Assembly: GCA_963971575.1 (NCBI GenBank)
Contig: OZ020624.1
Span: 2,237,001-2,301,000 of the forward strand
Direction: 5' to 3'
DNA length: 64,000 nt
Origin: Liopterus haemorrhoidalis
Taxonomy: Eukaryota; Arthropoda; Insecta; Coleoptera; Dytiscidae
In this document: positions 12,701 to 22,872 of the stretch, piece after piece
Numbering within the stretch: the stretch's first letter is position 1
How the letters are laid out: every line of letters starts with the position of its first letter
The notes under the pieces: generated by a model
Seen by the model: the letters and a program-made list of their open reading frames with translations, nothing else
Told to the model about the DNA's origin: nothing
Database searches by the model: none
Made by a program: the position numbers and the translations under genes

Positions 12701-15700
12701 TCAGAAAAAAATCGTTAGGATTTTTGGCAAATTATTTAAATTTTTTTGATAAAAAATTAAATGAAAGCTCTTAGTATTGATATATAATAAAAATTATTAT
12801 CTGTTGATTTTGACGTGATTATTGAACAATGTAGTCCCCCATCAGGCTCATGTAACCCCCCCCCCCCGGAGAAAGACCTCTGGATTTAACACTGCTACCT
12901 AAATTATGTGGAAAGACCCTATTCAATTGGTCAACCGTAAATAATGTAATCTAAATGATTTTTTTACAGGATGCTATTATTATATGAAAAGTGGTGCACC
13001 AGATAAAGCGAGAGATAAACGAACACTACTTGATCTCAAAAACAAAAAAGGAAATGAATCGATCGACGATGTTAAAGCTTCTAAAGAATCCGATCCCAAA
13101 TCACCGTTGGACATCGCAATACAGCATAAAGCAGAAGGTAAATATATTATATTTACTCCTGCCATAAATACTTTTACAAAGTATCTGGATTATAATAAAA
13201 AAACAGTGCACATTATAAATGTTTTTTTGTATTGTTGCACTTTTTTTAAATTTTTTATTTTTGGACTTAACTACTAAGGCCATTATCCAGTAGATGCATT
13301 TTTTAATTTTTGACTAAAGCGTGTTCTACATTATACAATTCTCGTCAAATTTTCATACTTATTTCTTTGACTAGAACTTGTACTAGAAATAAATCAGTGA
13401 AATCGTAGAGTGTAGAACACTTTATGAAGTCAAGGTCAACTTTATTCAAAACTAGATTTGGACAAATTTTTCTTGAAAATATTTTCAAGTTAGAACTCCG
13501 TGCATGCGCAGTAGACACTTTAAGGCCCGGTCTTTCCACCTTCAGATAAAGTTCCAGGTAACTATCTGACAGATAAGGTTATTTGTAACTTCATCTGCTG
13601 AATAAATGTCAATTCCAGTCAGTGAATCCAATACGTCAGTCTCATTATACGTTAGATAACTATCCGATAGATACATTTGTATAGAAAGAAGGGATGACAT
13701 TTACTCAGCAGATGAAGTTACAAATAACCTTATCTGTCAGACAGTTACCTGGAACTTTATCTGAAGGTGGAAAAACCGGGCCTTAATGTATATGTTTTCA
13801 ATGCTTCCCTAGATCAGAAAGTCAAAGTGTGAAAATTCATACTTTACATCAATTTTGAATTTGCAGGCAATGATTTTTTCAAGAAGGGTATTTACGATAA
13901 AGCCATCGGTTGTTATTCTAAAGCTATCGAGAACTGTCCACGAGAGAATATAACGGAACTGGCTACGTTCTACCAGAACAGGGCAGCTGCTTATGATAAC
14001 TTGAAGAGATACAGTAAAGTAATTGAAGACTGCAGTAGGGCGCTTAATCTTAAGGCGACCTACACCAAGGCTTTGTATCGCAGGGCTCGTGCGTATGAAG
14101 CATTGAAAGACTGGAGCTCATGTTTGGATGATGTGTCAGCTGTTTGTATGCTACAGAGTTTTCAGGTGAGTTAGTTAAGTACAGTTCGATAATCTAAAGA
14201 AGTCCATTCAAGGTCATATTCGAATGTTATGAACCAAGATTTTAGCCACGCCTATCAAAATCGGGTTATTGGCATAGCATAAATTTTTATCTTGAGGGCT
14301 TTTAATTCAGATTCATTTAACATTCTTATATTTTAATTATTGGTTTCCAATATGTGATCTAATTTCGAAATCTATTCTCTCCATGAATTCAAATCTCTCC
14401 CGCAACATTAAGAGCGTTTAGTGCTGGAATTATATTCGTTTGAAGTAACTTCAAGTACTTTTCTGCAGTTAAGTTACCATCTATAAAAAATGGTCCAGTA
14501 ACATGGGTACCTATTAAACCTGCCCAAACATTCTGTATCATTTTCATTCTGGTGTTGGAAGCGTAGAACAAGAAATTCAACCAATAGGATCGCTCTATTT
14601 TGAAAAAAACCCGTATCATGGTGTCGTAGGCGCGGTGTCGCAAGTTCAGAAATTTCAACTCTAGCGCCGGCCGCACCGTCGAAACCATAGAAACATATAT
14701 TTTTTCGGAATGGTGAGATCTTTAGCGAGACACTTATATTAAATTCCTAAAAAAAAAAAGTTAAAAAAACGTAAATTGATGTAGCGAAATAGCGACTTTT
14801 ACAATGTTGTCGGCAATCATAAAGTTTATTATTATGGATTCGGTTTCAAATATCTGGTCTGCAGAAATGTCCTGCAGTGGGTATACTAATAATACACCCC
14901 CAAGCAGGGGCCAACAGAATCTTCATTCTAAACTGTGATGTCAGGTAAAAAAGATTGTGTATTAAATTCTTTTCTTGTAATTGAAGTAACTGTCTGTGTT
15001 TTTTGTGTCTCATTTTTTGCAACAAGTTAAAATAATCTCCCTGTTGCCTTCTGTTTCTATGTATATATGGGACGTACCCACCATCGCTTTTCTTCAAATC
15101 GCAATAAGTCTAAATATGCATAAAAAGAACTAGACGTTTGTTTGCTTTGTAGTATACATTTTTACAGGCCACCTTAAAATTAACGCTCTAATACATTGCT
15201 GTCAATCATAACGTAACTATGGATATGAATACGCCATGGTTCACATTAAAATAAATTCACGGTATAGAATTGCAATAATATTTTTAACAGATCGTAGGCT
15301 GGATCCGCCATTGTTTTGGTTCTCATAATAAAATTTACTTTAACTCGTTTCAAGTGACGTGTTTGTTTCTAAAATTTAAGGTTTTTTTGCAGGATCAAGG
15401 CGCTCTGGTTATGGCTGATCGTGTACTTAAGGAGCTAGGAAGAAAACATAGCGCTGAGGCCATGGCTAAGCGGGAACCTATCACCCCATCCAAATATTTT
15501 ATCAAAACTTATTTCCTTTCCTTCAGTGAGGATCCCGCTTATAATCTCATTATGTCTGATGAATTACCCATAGATGGTGAAGTTAAAGGTAAGTGCAGTG
15601 TTATTAAACTTACTAGTGCACCCGTTGCCAACTGTGTTGGCAAACACATTACCTTAATGTGGAACTTGCTCGACACCTCAGACTTCTTTCTCTAGCCATA

Positions 15701-18700
15701 CGCCTTACTTCATCCAATTCAAATCGAATCAACTCTTCGCCCATTATTAAAAACTGGACAAATAATGAGTATTATTCCGAATTATTTATTCATTAACTTT
15801 TTAAGATGGGAAAACGATTCATTTTCACTCAGTGCATTACATTTATAATGTTAAAACTAAAAATGATTTGACACGTTAAATTTAAAATATATTTATTAAA
15901 ATAAATTTTCCAATTTTTTATATAATATAAAAATACGCACACGGAAAAAACGCGCACGGATTAATACGCACACGAATAAAAGCGCACATGAAAAAATACA
16001 CACACGGAAAAAAGGGCACATGGAAAAATACACGGAAAAAATTGTACTTACACTATATCTCAAATCAGTTTGAAATAAATCGTGAGAAACTATTACACAG
16101 TAAAATTTAATTGTTTGCCCGAATTAATATATTGCGTTTACATTTGTAAGATTATTTTGGTTACTTTTATAGTGTAGTACTGACTTTTAAATGTAAATTT
16201 GTCATTTCAAAATATTTCTTACACTGTAAAACCTACTTCAGATATGTTAGTTATGATCATTATAACTAATATATCATTTATCTTTATGACATATGTCAAA
16301 TGGAATGACATTTTAAGAAAGTGAAATTTTTTACCATGTTTTAATACCAACATGACATACAATTTCAAAGGTGCAAACTATTGAATGTATCAGTTTGTAA
16401 TTTTTACCAAAATATTTTAAATATTTCCAACCAATTTTAAATTTACACAAATAAGTTGTCACCTAGTGGCGCTGATATGAATGACTAACTGGGAAAAATT
16501 ATTCATTTTTATCAAAGCGTGTTTTACTCAGTGCAATATATTTACATTTTTTTTATATTTACAATTTAAAACGTTAATCGTAGAAATAAAAAAATAATAA
16601 ACCATTGAAAAAATAATAATAAAGAAAAGAAAGTCACATTTTCTTACTTACTTTCATCAAAACCAAATATTTTTTTAAATAATTATTTTTCTGCTAATAA
16701 TAATTTTAATTTATATTATTTTTGTGTAAACATATCAATTAACAACTATTATTATTATGCGTTATATGTCAATATAAACTCGTTAAGCTTCGGAATATTT
16801 CGTTACATTTCGGAATCTCGCTTCAATTGTTTTAGATTTTAGACAACATCCACGCACCCACCCAAGGACACACGTTGGCGTGTTCCACTGCTTCCATATT
16901 TTGTGACTTCCAGCCTTTTTGTAACGAAAGTTAACCCAGTTCCAATATTCATTCGTCATGACAAATATTTCCTCATTATGAAAATGCGATGTCTGCATTT
17001 TCGTAATCAGGCCACATACGTCAGACGCTGACGAATAGTTTTTAATCAGACAGCTGACCGTCACAATGTCTAGATGTCGTAATCCTGACCTAGGATTACC
17101 TATGTGACAATATTATAGATAATTGTGAAACTTACCGAGTGCTTTATTTATTTATTAATTTTAGATCGTACATTGTTAAAACCCTACATAAAACTATTTT
17201 GATAAATTAAAAGTTTTTAAATTAAATAACTAAAATCGAAGATAATATATGTTGGTATTTAACCCATCATTGAAATAATTTGAATTTTTTGTGCAGCTAT
17301 CATTTATTTTTCCGAATTAAAATATTTTTAATAAATTATTATTTTTGCCCCGAGCACCGCCGGGTATGTCTGCTAGTTATATTTATAAATGTTTATTTTG
17401 CAGGTTTTCGACAAGCCAAAAAAGCATTCTTATCCGAAAACTACGACGATATTATTCGTGCTTGTAATGAAGAAATAAATTCAAGCGAATCTGATGCCGA
17501 ATATAAATTCGAAGCTCTATTACTTCGTGGTACTTTCCATTTACTTCGTGGGTCTCATAAGGAAGCTCTTATTGATTTAGAAAACGTAGTATCTAATGAA
17601 GAAGCTAATGTGGCATTACGAGTTAGTGCTCTGATCAAAAGAGCTTCATTGAACATGCAACTTGAGAGAGCCGAAGAATGTATTAGAGATTTTGATAAAG
17701 CAGCCGAATTAGGACCGGAGATATCCGATGTTTACCATCATAGGGGACAGGTTAATTTACTTATGGATAAGATAGAAGAGGCTACTAAAGATTTTAATAA
17801 GGCTGTTGAGTTGAATCCGAATTTCCCGATTGCATACGTACAGAAGTGTTATTCTGATTATAGGCAGGCTTTGGCTAGCAGGGATATTGAGAAAGTCATG
17901 GACTGTATGAGTAAGTATATATTTGACTTATATAGTCGGATTGCTGATAGGTGACTGTTACATGTATGTATCAAGTAGTGCATTCATATAATAATCTAGT
18001 TACCATTCTTCAGCGATTTTAAAAATGTTTTTTGTTATTTGTCTTAACTGTCAGTGTCTGTTAATAATATTAATTAGTAGAGCTTGCAGCCAATTATTAA
18101 ATTCACAAACTTTAATTTTAAATTTTCTGGAATGTTTTAATTCCGAAAAAGAGAACAATGGGCCACTTATTTCTCTATCTTGTGTCCATCAAAGAGTAGC
18201 AACTGCCTTAAAGATTTCGGAATCAACAATTCGTAGAATTATAAAATGTAATAAATCTGAACTTTTCAATAACAAAATCACGAGAAAACTAGTGAAATTA
18301 AAATCTGAACCAGTTTATTTTATTGATACATTGGCACCAACGTGTGGTCATGAAGTACTAAGATTACCTCCTTATCACTGCCAGTTTAACCCCATTGAAC
18401 TAATTTGGGGTATAACAAAAAATTATTATGATAGACATATTGGTCAAAACGGATATAGTGATAACGAAGTTTTGAAAATGTGACAAGTAGCATTTGATCA
18501 AATTAGTTGTGAAACTTGGGCAAAATTTGTTAAAAACAGGGCTTCGAACCGGAACTGAACCGAAAAAAAATATCGGTTTATTTCGGTTCCGATAATGTTT
18601 ATGTGAGTGAATATAAAATGCATTTTATTTAAGATTAATTTTTAAACTGATGAGCAGAAACAAATCGTAATTCATAATTTTTTAACTAATGCGCTACTAT

Positions 18701-21700
18701 TATTTCGGAAGAGGGGGGTTGAACGTTCAGAACCCCCCCCCCCCCGTGGCAGCGATCTTGGTATGATTATCAGAAAATAAGGAATAAAATGTTCTTCTAA
18801 ATTATAGTAGAAAATAAATTTCTAATACAAATAAAAGCATTTAAAATTTATCACTCGGCTCGGAACTGAACCGAAAACCAAAAAAAAACCTTATTTTTGC
18901 CGGAACGAAAACCGGAACCGAACCGATATGTTTTTTTAATTGAACCGGAACGAAAACCGAAACGTAAAAAATAGCGGTTCGAAGCCCTGGTTAAAAAAAT
19001 CGAAAATTTAATAAATGAATGGTGGGAAAGGGAAAGCATTGTTGATGATATTAATCCAATAATAATAAATAAAAGAAATGACAGCGATAGTTCAGATGAC
19101 GACGATATCATACATTACAGTGACTAATTTAAAAAAAATAAAAGTAAACATTTAAATACAATTTTTAGCAATATATTATATGAATAAATATATTTTTACT
19201 TAATATTTTATTACTTTGTACTTAGAGGAAACATAAAAATTTAATTTAATTAAACAACAAATTATAATCCAAAATTTACTTATGAGTATAAGTTTTTCCT
19301 TATTTATAATTATTACCTTAAAATTAATAATTTTGTTTGTTTGAGTACTGCTGTGAATTTATTTTCGTGCTCTAATTAGTAAAGATATCTACGAATCATG
19401 CCGTTTCTTTCTAATGCTTTGTGTTTTATTAAAATAATTTGGAAGGTTAGTTGTCAACTTGTGTCACTATACGTTACTATGGGTATGCAAATAATTATAA
19501 TGATATAGACAGAGAAAGCATATAGTATTGTACATCGATACTTGTAGCAACGAACAGTCACCTATCAGCAATCCGACTATAGTACTAGTTTCTAATTTTT
19601 GTACTGTTGGAATCACTGAAAATCGTTTGTGTTGGCGACATTTTTAGTCCCAGTATGGCCGCCGTTGCGCTACTTTATATAATCTAGTGACTTTAGTATA
19701 CTATAGTTCTCTTATCCTGCATACACTGTTTCTGAGTCGCTTTATCTCTTGTTTCATCTCATCATTTAAAATGTTTGTAGGTAATTTCGCTCGAGCAACT
19801 GAAAGGTTCCCAAAATGTTCTGAATGTTTCATCTTATACGCGCAAGTATTAGCTGACCAGCAACAGTTCGACAAAGCCAATGATTATTATGAGAAGGCAT
19901 TGGCTTTGGATAGTGCCAATGCAACCATCTACGTCCATAAGGGACTCCTCTACCTCCAGTGGACTGGAGATTCCGAGAAGGCAGTCAAGAGTATGTCTAT
20001 CGCCATTGAAAAAGATCCACTTTGCGAATTCGCCTATGAGACTTTGGCTACAGTTGAAGTACAGAGGTAAGTGAACAGCAGGAAAAGGTTATTAGGGACT
20101 AGAGATGGGTCGTTCATGAACGAACCGGCTCGCTGAGCCGGATCAATACACTGACCGAAGTGACACGGTTCACCAAATTGAAATGAGCCGGCTCACGGAT
20201 CACTGTATAGTTTCAAGGATACGATTGGTCGGGCGATTGTGAGCAGTGACCGGAGTGATCCGGATCTGGATCGATGTCATGTTGAACTTCGCGAGAACTC
20301 GGCTTGTAATGTATTATCATAAAGTGTATTTTGTCATCAATTTGTAGGGCAGTATATTTGAAACTAATAGGCTTAGTCTGTATTTTCTTACAACCATACT
20401 ATATAAAAATATTGTCCAAATCCCAGATGTCCGATTTATAAGGGCAATAAACATCGCCATAAACTTAACACATCTGGTTTAAAATACAGTAGCTAAATAA
20501 AGTGAATTGTTTGTTTCAAAAATGTTAGATAAGAGTCGGGGCTAATACCCTTTTCACACTAGATCTTTAAGACGAGTGAACTTAAAGTTCACCGATGTTT
20601 AAGATCGGTATGCTTTCACAGTTGATGTTTAAATCTCTGGTGCTGTCATCAAATACAGTAATTTTGTCCTTAAGTTACCGTCATGAAATTACCAGTTTTG
20701 AACTGTCTGCGCAGACGCACATTTTGAATTATTATAAACAAATATGGATATTTAATTTCATTCTATAATAAAGACACTACAATAAAGAATATATTATACC
20801 TGTATTAACATGTAAGTCGATACATTTTATCTCAATTATTGTAGCTCTGTATTTTATTAAACACATTATTAAAATAAATAATTTTATTATAACAATAAGT
20901 ATAAACTTCTTATAACGTCGATATAATACAGTATTCTTGTTTATGATAATATAAAATGTTGACAGCACAAATTCAAGGAGTATTTTTTTATAATATAAAT
21001 TAAGTTGGCAATGCGGACGAAGTTTAAGACGCAGATCTCTGTCTTAAACATCGCTTGTATTTAACCGAGGCCATACGGTTTCACATTAGCGTTTAAAGAT
21101 ACATTCACTTTAACATCCGATCTTAAAGATCTAGTGTGAAAAGGGTATAAGCGACGTTCTACCTACGACCGAAAACTGACTGACCTGTGTCTCGGTCTCA
21201 AGAACCGGCTCTAAACGACGTTCTACCTACGACCGACCGACCTGTGTCTCGGGATCATGTTTACAGTTCATATATTGCAAGAACCGGCTCTAAGCGACGT
21301 TCTACCTACGAACTAACGACCGTCCTGTGTTTTGGAAACATGTTTACTTTATCGGATCACTGAGCCGGATCAATGAACCGGCTCAACAAACTGAACGACC
21401 TCCACTAATCCGGTTTCGCAAACTGAGCCGAAATTCCCATCTCTAATCCATAATAACTTTCTTAGCAACTAGTTACTAATTTCATAGTAACTTTTTTCTT
21501 ACAGAATACGGATTTCGTGAAAGTTGCTAAAATAGTTACTGGCCTTGTGTTTAGCAACTTTTATTGTAACTTTTTCGTAGTAATTTGCTTACAGAATTGA
21601 ACCGAAAATCTATTTTTTTCAATGCCTAAATTATTATTATTTTTTTTATATTCGAAATCTTTTTTTACTCTCCAAGGATTTTAATTACTGCTAAATGATA

Positions 21701-21954
21701 CTGCCCAAAAATATTGTTAACCTTTTTTTAATAATAAATTATAATGGTATGTTTTTAAGTGTATAAACTTGTACTTTAATATTGTTTTTTGTAGGGGTAA
21801 TTTCTCGAAAGCCATATCTTTGTTCGATAAAGCTATCAAGTTAGCGAAAACCGAACTCGAGATGACCCATCTGTTCTCGCTGCGAGATGCTGCGGAGAGC
21901 CAGCTGAAGATTTCGAAGAGACTCGGTATAACTTTACCGACTGTTCCGACGTAG
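9680..21954 (+). CDS. TOM70: Mitochondrial import receptor subunit TOM70, seven coding exons
   Basis: The exons are 9680-9764, 12970-13137, 13867-14165, 15393-15588, 17404-17910, 19781-20066 and 21795-21954. They join in frame to 566 residues ending in TAG. An N-terminal membrane anchor lies at about residues 14-36 (WQLAVLLGATGALGLGG...). TPR units follow: the N-terminal clamp at about 78-180 (GNDFFKKGIYDKAIGCYSKA, YQNRAAAYDNL, ALYRRARAYEAL) and the C-terminal TPRs at about 250-540 (ADQQQFDKANDYYEKAL, YVHKGLLYLQW, AYETLATVEVQRGN). The C-terminus (LAKTELEMTHLFSLRDAAE) matches vertebrate TOM70 closely. In this family the protein sits in the outer mitochondrial membrane, binds the EEVD tails of HSP70/HSP90 and receives carrier preproteins for the TOM channel. 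Length is slightly below the roughly 590-608 usual in animals. The introns are loaded with MITEs. Confidence 0.95.
10675..11300. repeat. Palindrome cluster and TTTGAAATA-type repeats in TOM70 intron 1
   Basis: Around 10700-10795, CGATACACTA/TGTGTATCG words recur in alternating orientation. From 10797 to 11290 variants of AGTATTTGAAATA are repeated many times. No coding capacity. Confidence 0.5.
11299..11450. mobile_element. Left end of a pogo/Tigger-like element
   Basis: The sequence begins CAGTAGAGTCTCACATATCC, resembling pogo-class ends, followed by repeated ATCCGAGTT words. No matching right end is seen, so the assignment is tentative. Confidence 0.35.
11483..12515 (+). mobile_element. 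THAP-bearing DNA transposon remnant, TATA target duplication
   Basis: The left end is GGGGAAACTTCCTAAGCGC and the right end is the complement of GGGGAAACTTTTTAAGATCG. They are flanked by TATA on both sides (11479-11482 and 12516-12519). A second right-end-like sequence at 12180 (GGGGAAGTATTTTAAGATCG) suggests an internal duplication or nested insertion. Coding content is a broken THAP domain. Related elements lie at 25000-25813 and 36466-36690. Confidence 0.65.
11632..11865 (+). pseudogene. THAP zinc-finger fragment (transposase N-terminus)
   Basis: The frame reads CCVPQCKS, then an in-frame TGA, then [12 protein letters not shown] ... RRFLWTQKLKM ... CPLHFMESDF. This is the C2-C-H zinc arrangement and spacing of a THAP DNA-binding domain. 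The TGA at 11656-11658 and the absence of any catalytic domain make it a remnant. It lies in TOM70 intron 1 on the sense strand. Confidence 0.7.
12970..13137 (+). CDS. TOM70: TOM70 coding exon 2
   Basis: Acceptor TTTTTACAG, donor GTAAAT. Encodes the rest of the anchor (GCYYYM) and the charged linker that leads into TPR1. Phase 1 to phase 1. Confidence 0.9.
13317..13520. repeat. Dispersed repeat shared with 57700-58170
   Basis: The segment ATCAGTGAAATCGTAGAGTG ... GCATGCGCAGTAG is also found at 57721-57835. The outer word GCGTGTTCTA here is matched by its complement near 58155-58170. Probably a MITE family; borders not resolved. Confidence 0.45.
13524..13782. mobile_element. Palindromic TTAA MITE in TOM70 intron 2
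   Basis: Nearly the whole element is an inverted repeat with arms of about 100 bp. The ends are GGCCCGGTCTTTCCACCTTC and its complement with a few mismatches. TTAA flanks both ends (13520-13523 and 13783-13786), as for piggyBac-type insertion. Confidence 0.75.
13867..14165 (+). CDS. TOM70: TOM70 coding exon 3
   Basis: Acceptor TTTGCAG, donor GTGAGT. Encodes the N-terminal TPR clamp that binds chaperone tails. Ends in phase 0. Confidence 0.93.
14389..14688 (-). pseudogene. Transposase fragment in TOM70 intron 3
   Basis: The reverse-strand frame contains VWAGLIGTHVTGPFFIDG and LTAEKYLKLLQ, resembling the central region of mariner/Tc1-type transposases. The piece is short and lacks the rest of the catalytic domain. 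A neighbouring reverse-strand frame (15097-14846) may belong to another element but I do not recognise it. Confidence 0.6.
15393..15588 (+). CDS. TOM70: TOM70 coding exon 4
   Basis: Acceptor TTTTTTTGCAG, donor G|GTAAGT. Encodes the segment ITPSKYFIKTYFLSFSEDP, highly characteristic of TOM70 between the two TPR groups. Confidence 0.93.
15931..16041. repeat. Degenerate short tandem repeat (CACACGGAAAAA-like)
   Basis: About six units of roughly 18 bp, with variants of TACGCACACGGAAAAA. Lies in TOM70 intron 4. Confidence 0.7.
16085..16435. mobile_element. MITE related to the 36030-36315 element, inverted
   Basis: Shares, in reverse orientation, the segments around CCAACATGACATAC, TGATCATTATAACTAA and TTTTGGTTACTTTTATAGTG. 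The ends are less clear than in the 36 kb copy. Confidence 0.5.
16783..17110 (-). mobile_element. Mariner-associated repeat, copy 1
   Basis: The reverse strand can be read as [19 protein letters not shown] and [15 protein letters not shown]. The same block recurs at 59345-59577, where it abuts an authentic mariner transposase N-terminus. It is therefore part of a defective mariner lineage rather than a host gene. Confidence 0.5.
17340..17376 (+). mobile_element. Helitron-like 3' end (hairpin plus CTAG)
   Basis: CCCGAGCACCGCCGGG can form a short hairpin and is followed after a few bases by CTAG|T, as at Helitron 3' termini. A similar CTGCTAGT end is at 53788-53795. No helicase or left end is seen. 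Confidence 0.3.
17404..17910 (+). CDS. TOM70: TOM70 coding exon 5
   Basis: Acceptor TTTTGCAG, donor A|GTAAGT. The largest exon, encoding three to four TPR helix pairs (for example FRQAKKAFLSENYDDIIRAC and DKIEEATKDFNKAVELNPNF). Confidence 0.93.
18025..18483 (+). pseudogene. Tc1-like transposase remnant, copy 2
   Basis: An N-terminal helix-turn-helix-like stretch (VATALKISESTIRRIIKCNK) is fused by an internal deletion to the C-terminal block with RLPPYHCQFNPIELIW. It ends at a premature TGA where copy 1 reads Trp. The DDE core is missing, so it is inactive. The coding remainder continues beyond the nested MITE at 18990-19126. Confidence 0.75.
18537..18989. mobile_element. hAT MITE nested in the Tc1-like element
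   Basis: Ends CAGGGCTTCGAACCG and CGGTTCGAAGCCCTG, with an exact 8-bp duplication GTTAAAAA on both sides (18529-18536 and 18990-18997). The Tc1-like copy at 2549 supplies the uninterrupted site. Internal CGGAACCGAAC words are repeated in both orientations. Confidence 0.88.
19581..19700. repeat. Dispersed repeat with an unoccupied TATA site
   Basis: The segment from AGTACTAGTTTCT to GTGACTTTAGTA is found again at 24897-24999 plus 25814-25832. There it is split by an 814-bp transposon. The copy here keeps CTTTATATAATCTAG uninterrupted. Confidence 0.75.
19781..20066 (+). CDS. TOM70: TOM70 coding exon 6
   Basis: Acceptor TGTTTGTAG, donor AG|GTAAGT. Encodes RFPKCSECFILYAQVLADQQ and the following TPRs. 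Confidence 0.93.
20100..21445. mobile_element. TIR element with TAGAGATGGG ends, interrupted by a Harbinger MITE
   Basis: The ends are TAGAGATGGG and CCCATCTCTA. Near both ends the motif GAGCCGG is repeated, and at 21150-21330 a unit containing GCGACGTTCTACCTACGA is repeated three times. I could not find a convincing target duplication. A Harbinger MITE lies inside at 20546-21147. Confidence 0.6.
20546..21147. mobile_element. PIF/Harbinger-type MITE, copy 2
   Basis: 602 bp, same ends as copy 1, flanked by TAA on both sides (20543-20545 and 21148-21150). The reverse-strand 63-codon frame inside it is also present in copies 3 and 5 and looks like a by-product of repeat identity. Confidence 0.88.
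21795..21954 (+). CDS. TOM70: TOM70 coding exon 7 (terminal)
   Basis: Acceptor TTTTTTGTAG. Encodes GNFSKAISLFDKAIKLAKTE and the C-terminus GITLPTVPT, with stop TAG at 21952. A possible ATTAAA poly(A) signal is at 22054-22059. Confidence 0.93.
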
Positions 21955-22504
21955 TGCGTTTGCACCGTCCAATTCCTGTATCACTAAAAATATAACAGAT
22001 TATTTCTGATATATACAGAAATATCTGAAAATCATTGTTATTTTTTTTCCATTATTAAAGGATTTTGTTATATAATGTATATATATTTTTAATATTACGT
22101 GTATAATTCCCCCTCCTACTCTTCTTTGACAGTGAAGTCGAAACTGAATACAAAGTAAGTAATTTAATTTTTATGGATTTAAAGGGTTCAAAAAACCCTT
22201 ACACACAAGGCTGTGTTAAGAAATCTAAACGCCTAGGGTTAAAACAAAAAGGCGCTTTAGGTGTTAAAAAAATTTAATAAAAAAATGTTCCATATGACCA
22301 CCAGAACTATACTGTATGCTTAGAAGAAAGTATATTGTAACGTTAGAAACGAGAAGGCATGGTCGTAAAAGTGGTGAACCAATAGTAATCATTCATGCAT
22401 CTGTAGTTGGCAGAGATAATAAGCGGTTTCCAGGTTGCTGTAAAGAGTAACTCGGAGTTGCTCCGAACAGTTCGCTAGTTGTTCCAAGCAAAAGTATTTC
22501 ACAC
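21955..22504 (+). other. TOM70 3' flank
   Basis: Probable 3' untranslated region followed by intergenic DNA. No further gene is visible. Confidence 0.4.
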
Positions 22505-22508
22505 TTAA

Positions 22509-22767
22509 CACGTTCGCGGACAGTTTTGTACAATGAGATGTACCCAAAATGTCACTTTTTTAGATTTTTGTTTATAATAGGACATTTACTGTGTTTGGTA
22601 TGTTCCTGATAGGACAGTTTATACTAGTTTTCATATACTTAAATGGAATTAAAACCTGCCCCAGCCGTCATTTGTATATTTGAATAAAAAAGTAGGACGG
22701 TTTAGACCGTCATGACCTGAGCTAGGAAAAATATTCGACGGTTCTAGCCGTACTGTCCGCGAACGTG
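22509..22767. mobile_element. TTAA MITE (piggyBac-type)
   Basis: The ends are CACGTTCGCGGACAG and CTGTCCGCGAACGTG, exact 15-bp inverted repeats, flanked by TTAA on both sides (22505-22508 and 22768-22771). Confidence 0.85.
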
Positions 22768-22872
22768 TTAAAGAGATTCTTTACTTCACAAATTATTTTA
22801 TTTTCACTATACGTACATTTCGCCTACGAAGTAGCCATCTTCAGTAGTTGAATAAACTAATAAGTTTTATGT

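Larger units (their letters stand above)
17933..19579 (+). mobile_element. Tc1/IS630-like DNA transposon, copy 2 (in TOM70 intron 5)
   Basis: It has the same TAGTCGGATTGCTGATAGGT ends as the copy at 2549, with TA on each side. It starts only 22 bp after the exon 5 donor and occupies most of intron 5. It is itself interrupted by a hAT MITE at 18537-18989. Confidence 0.85.

Noticed and set aside
20777..20968. 63-codon frame conserved at 20777-20968, 26477-26668 and in 44238-44510
   Set aside because: It sits in nearly identical Harbinger MITE copies, so conservation reflects recent repeat identity. It is Ile/Lys-rich with no domain-like pattern.
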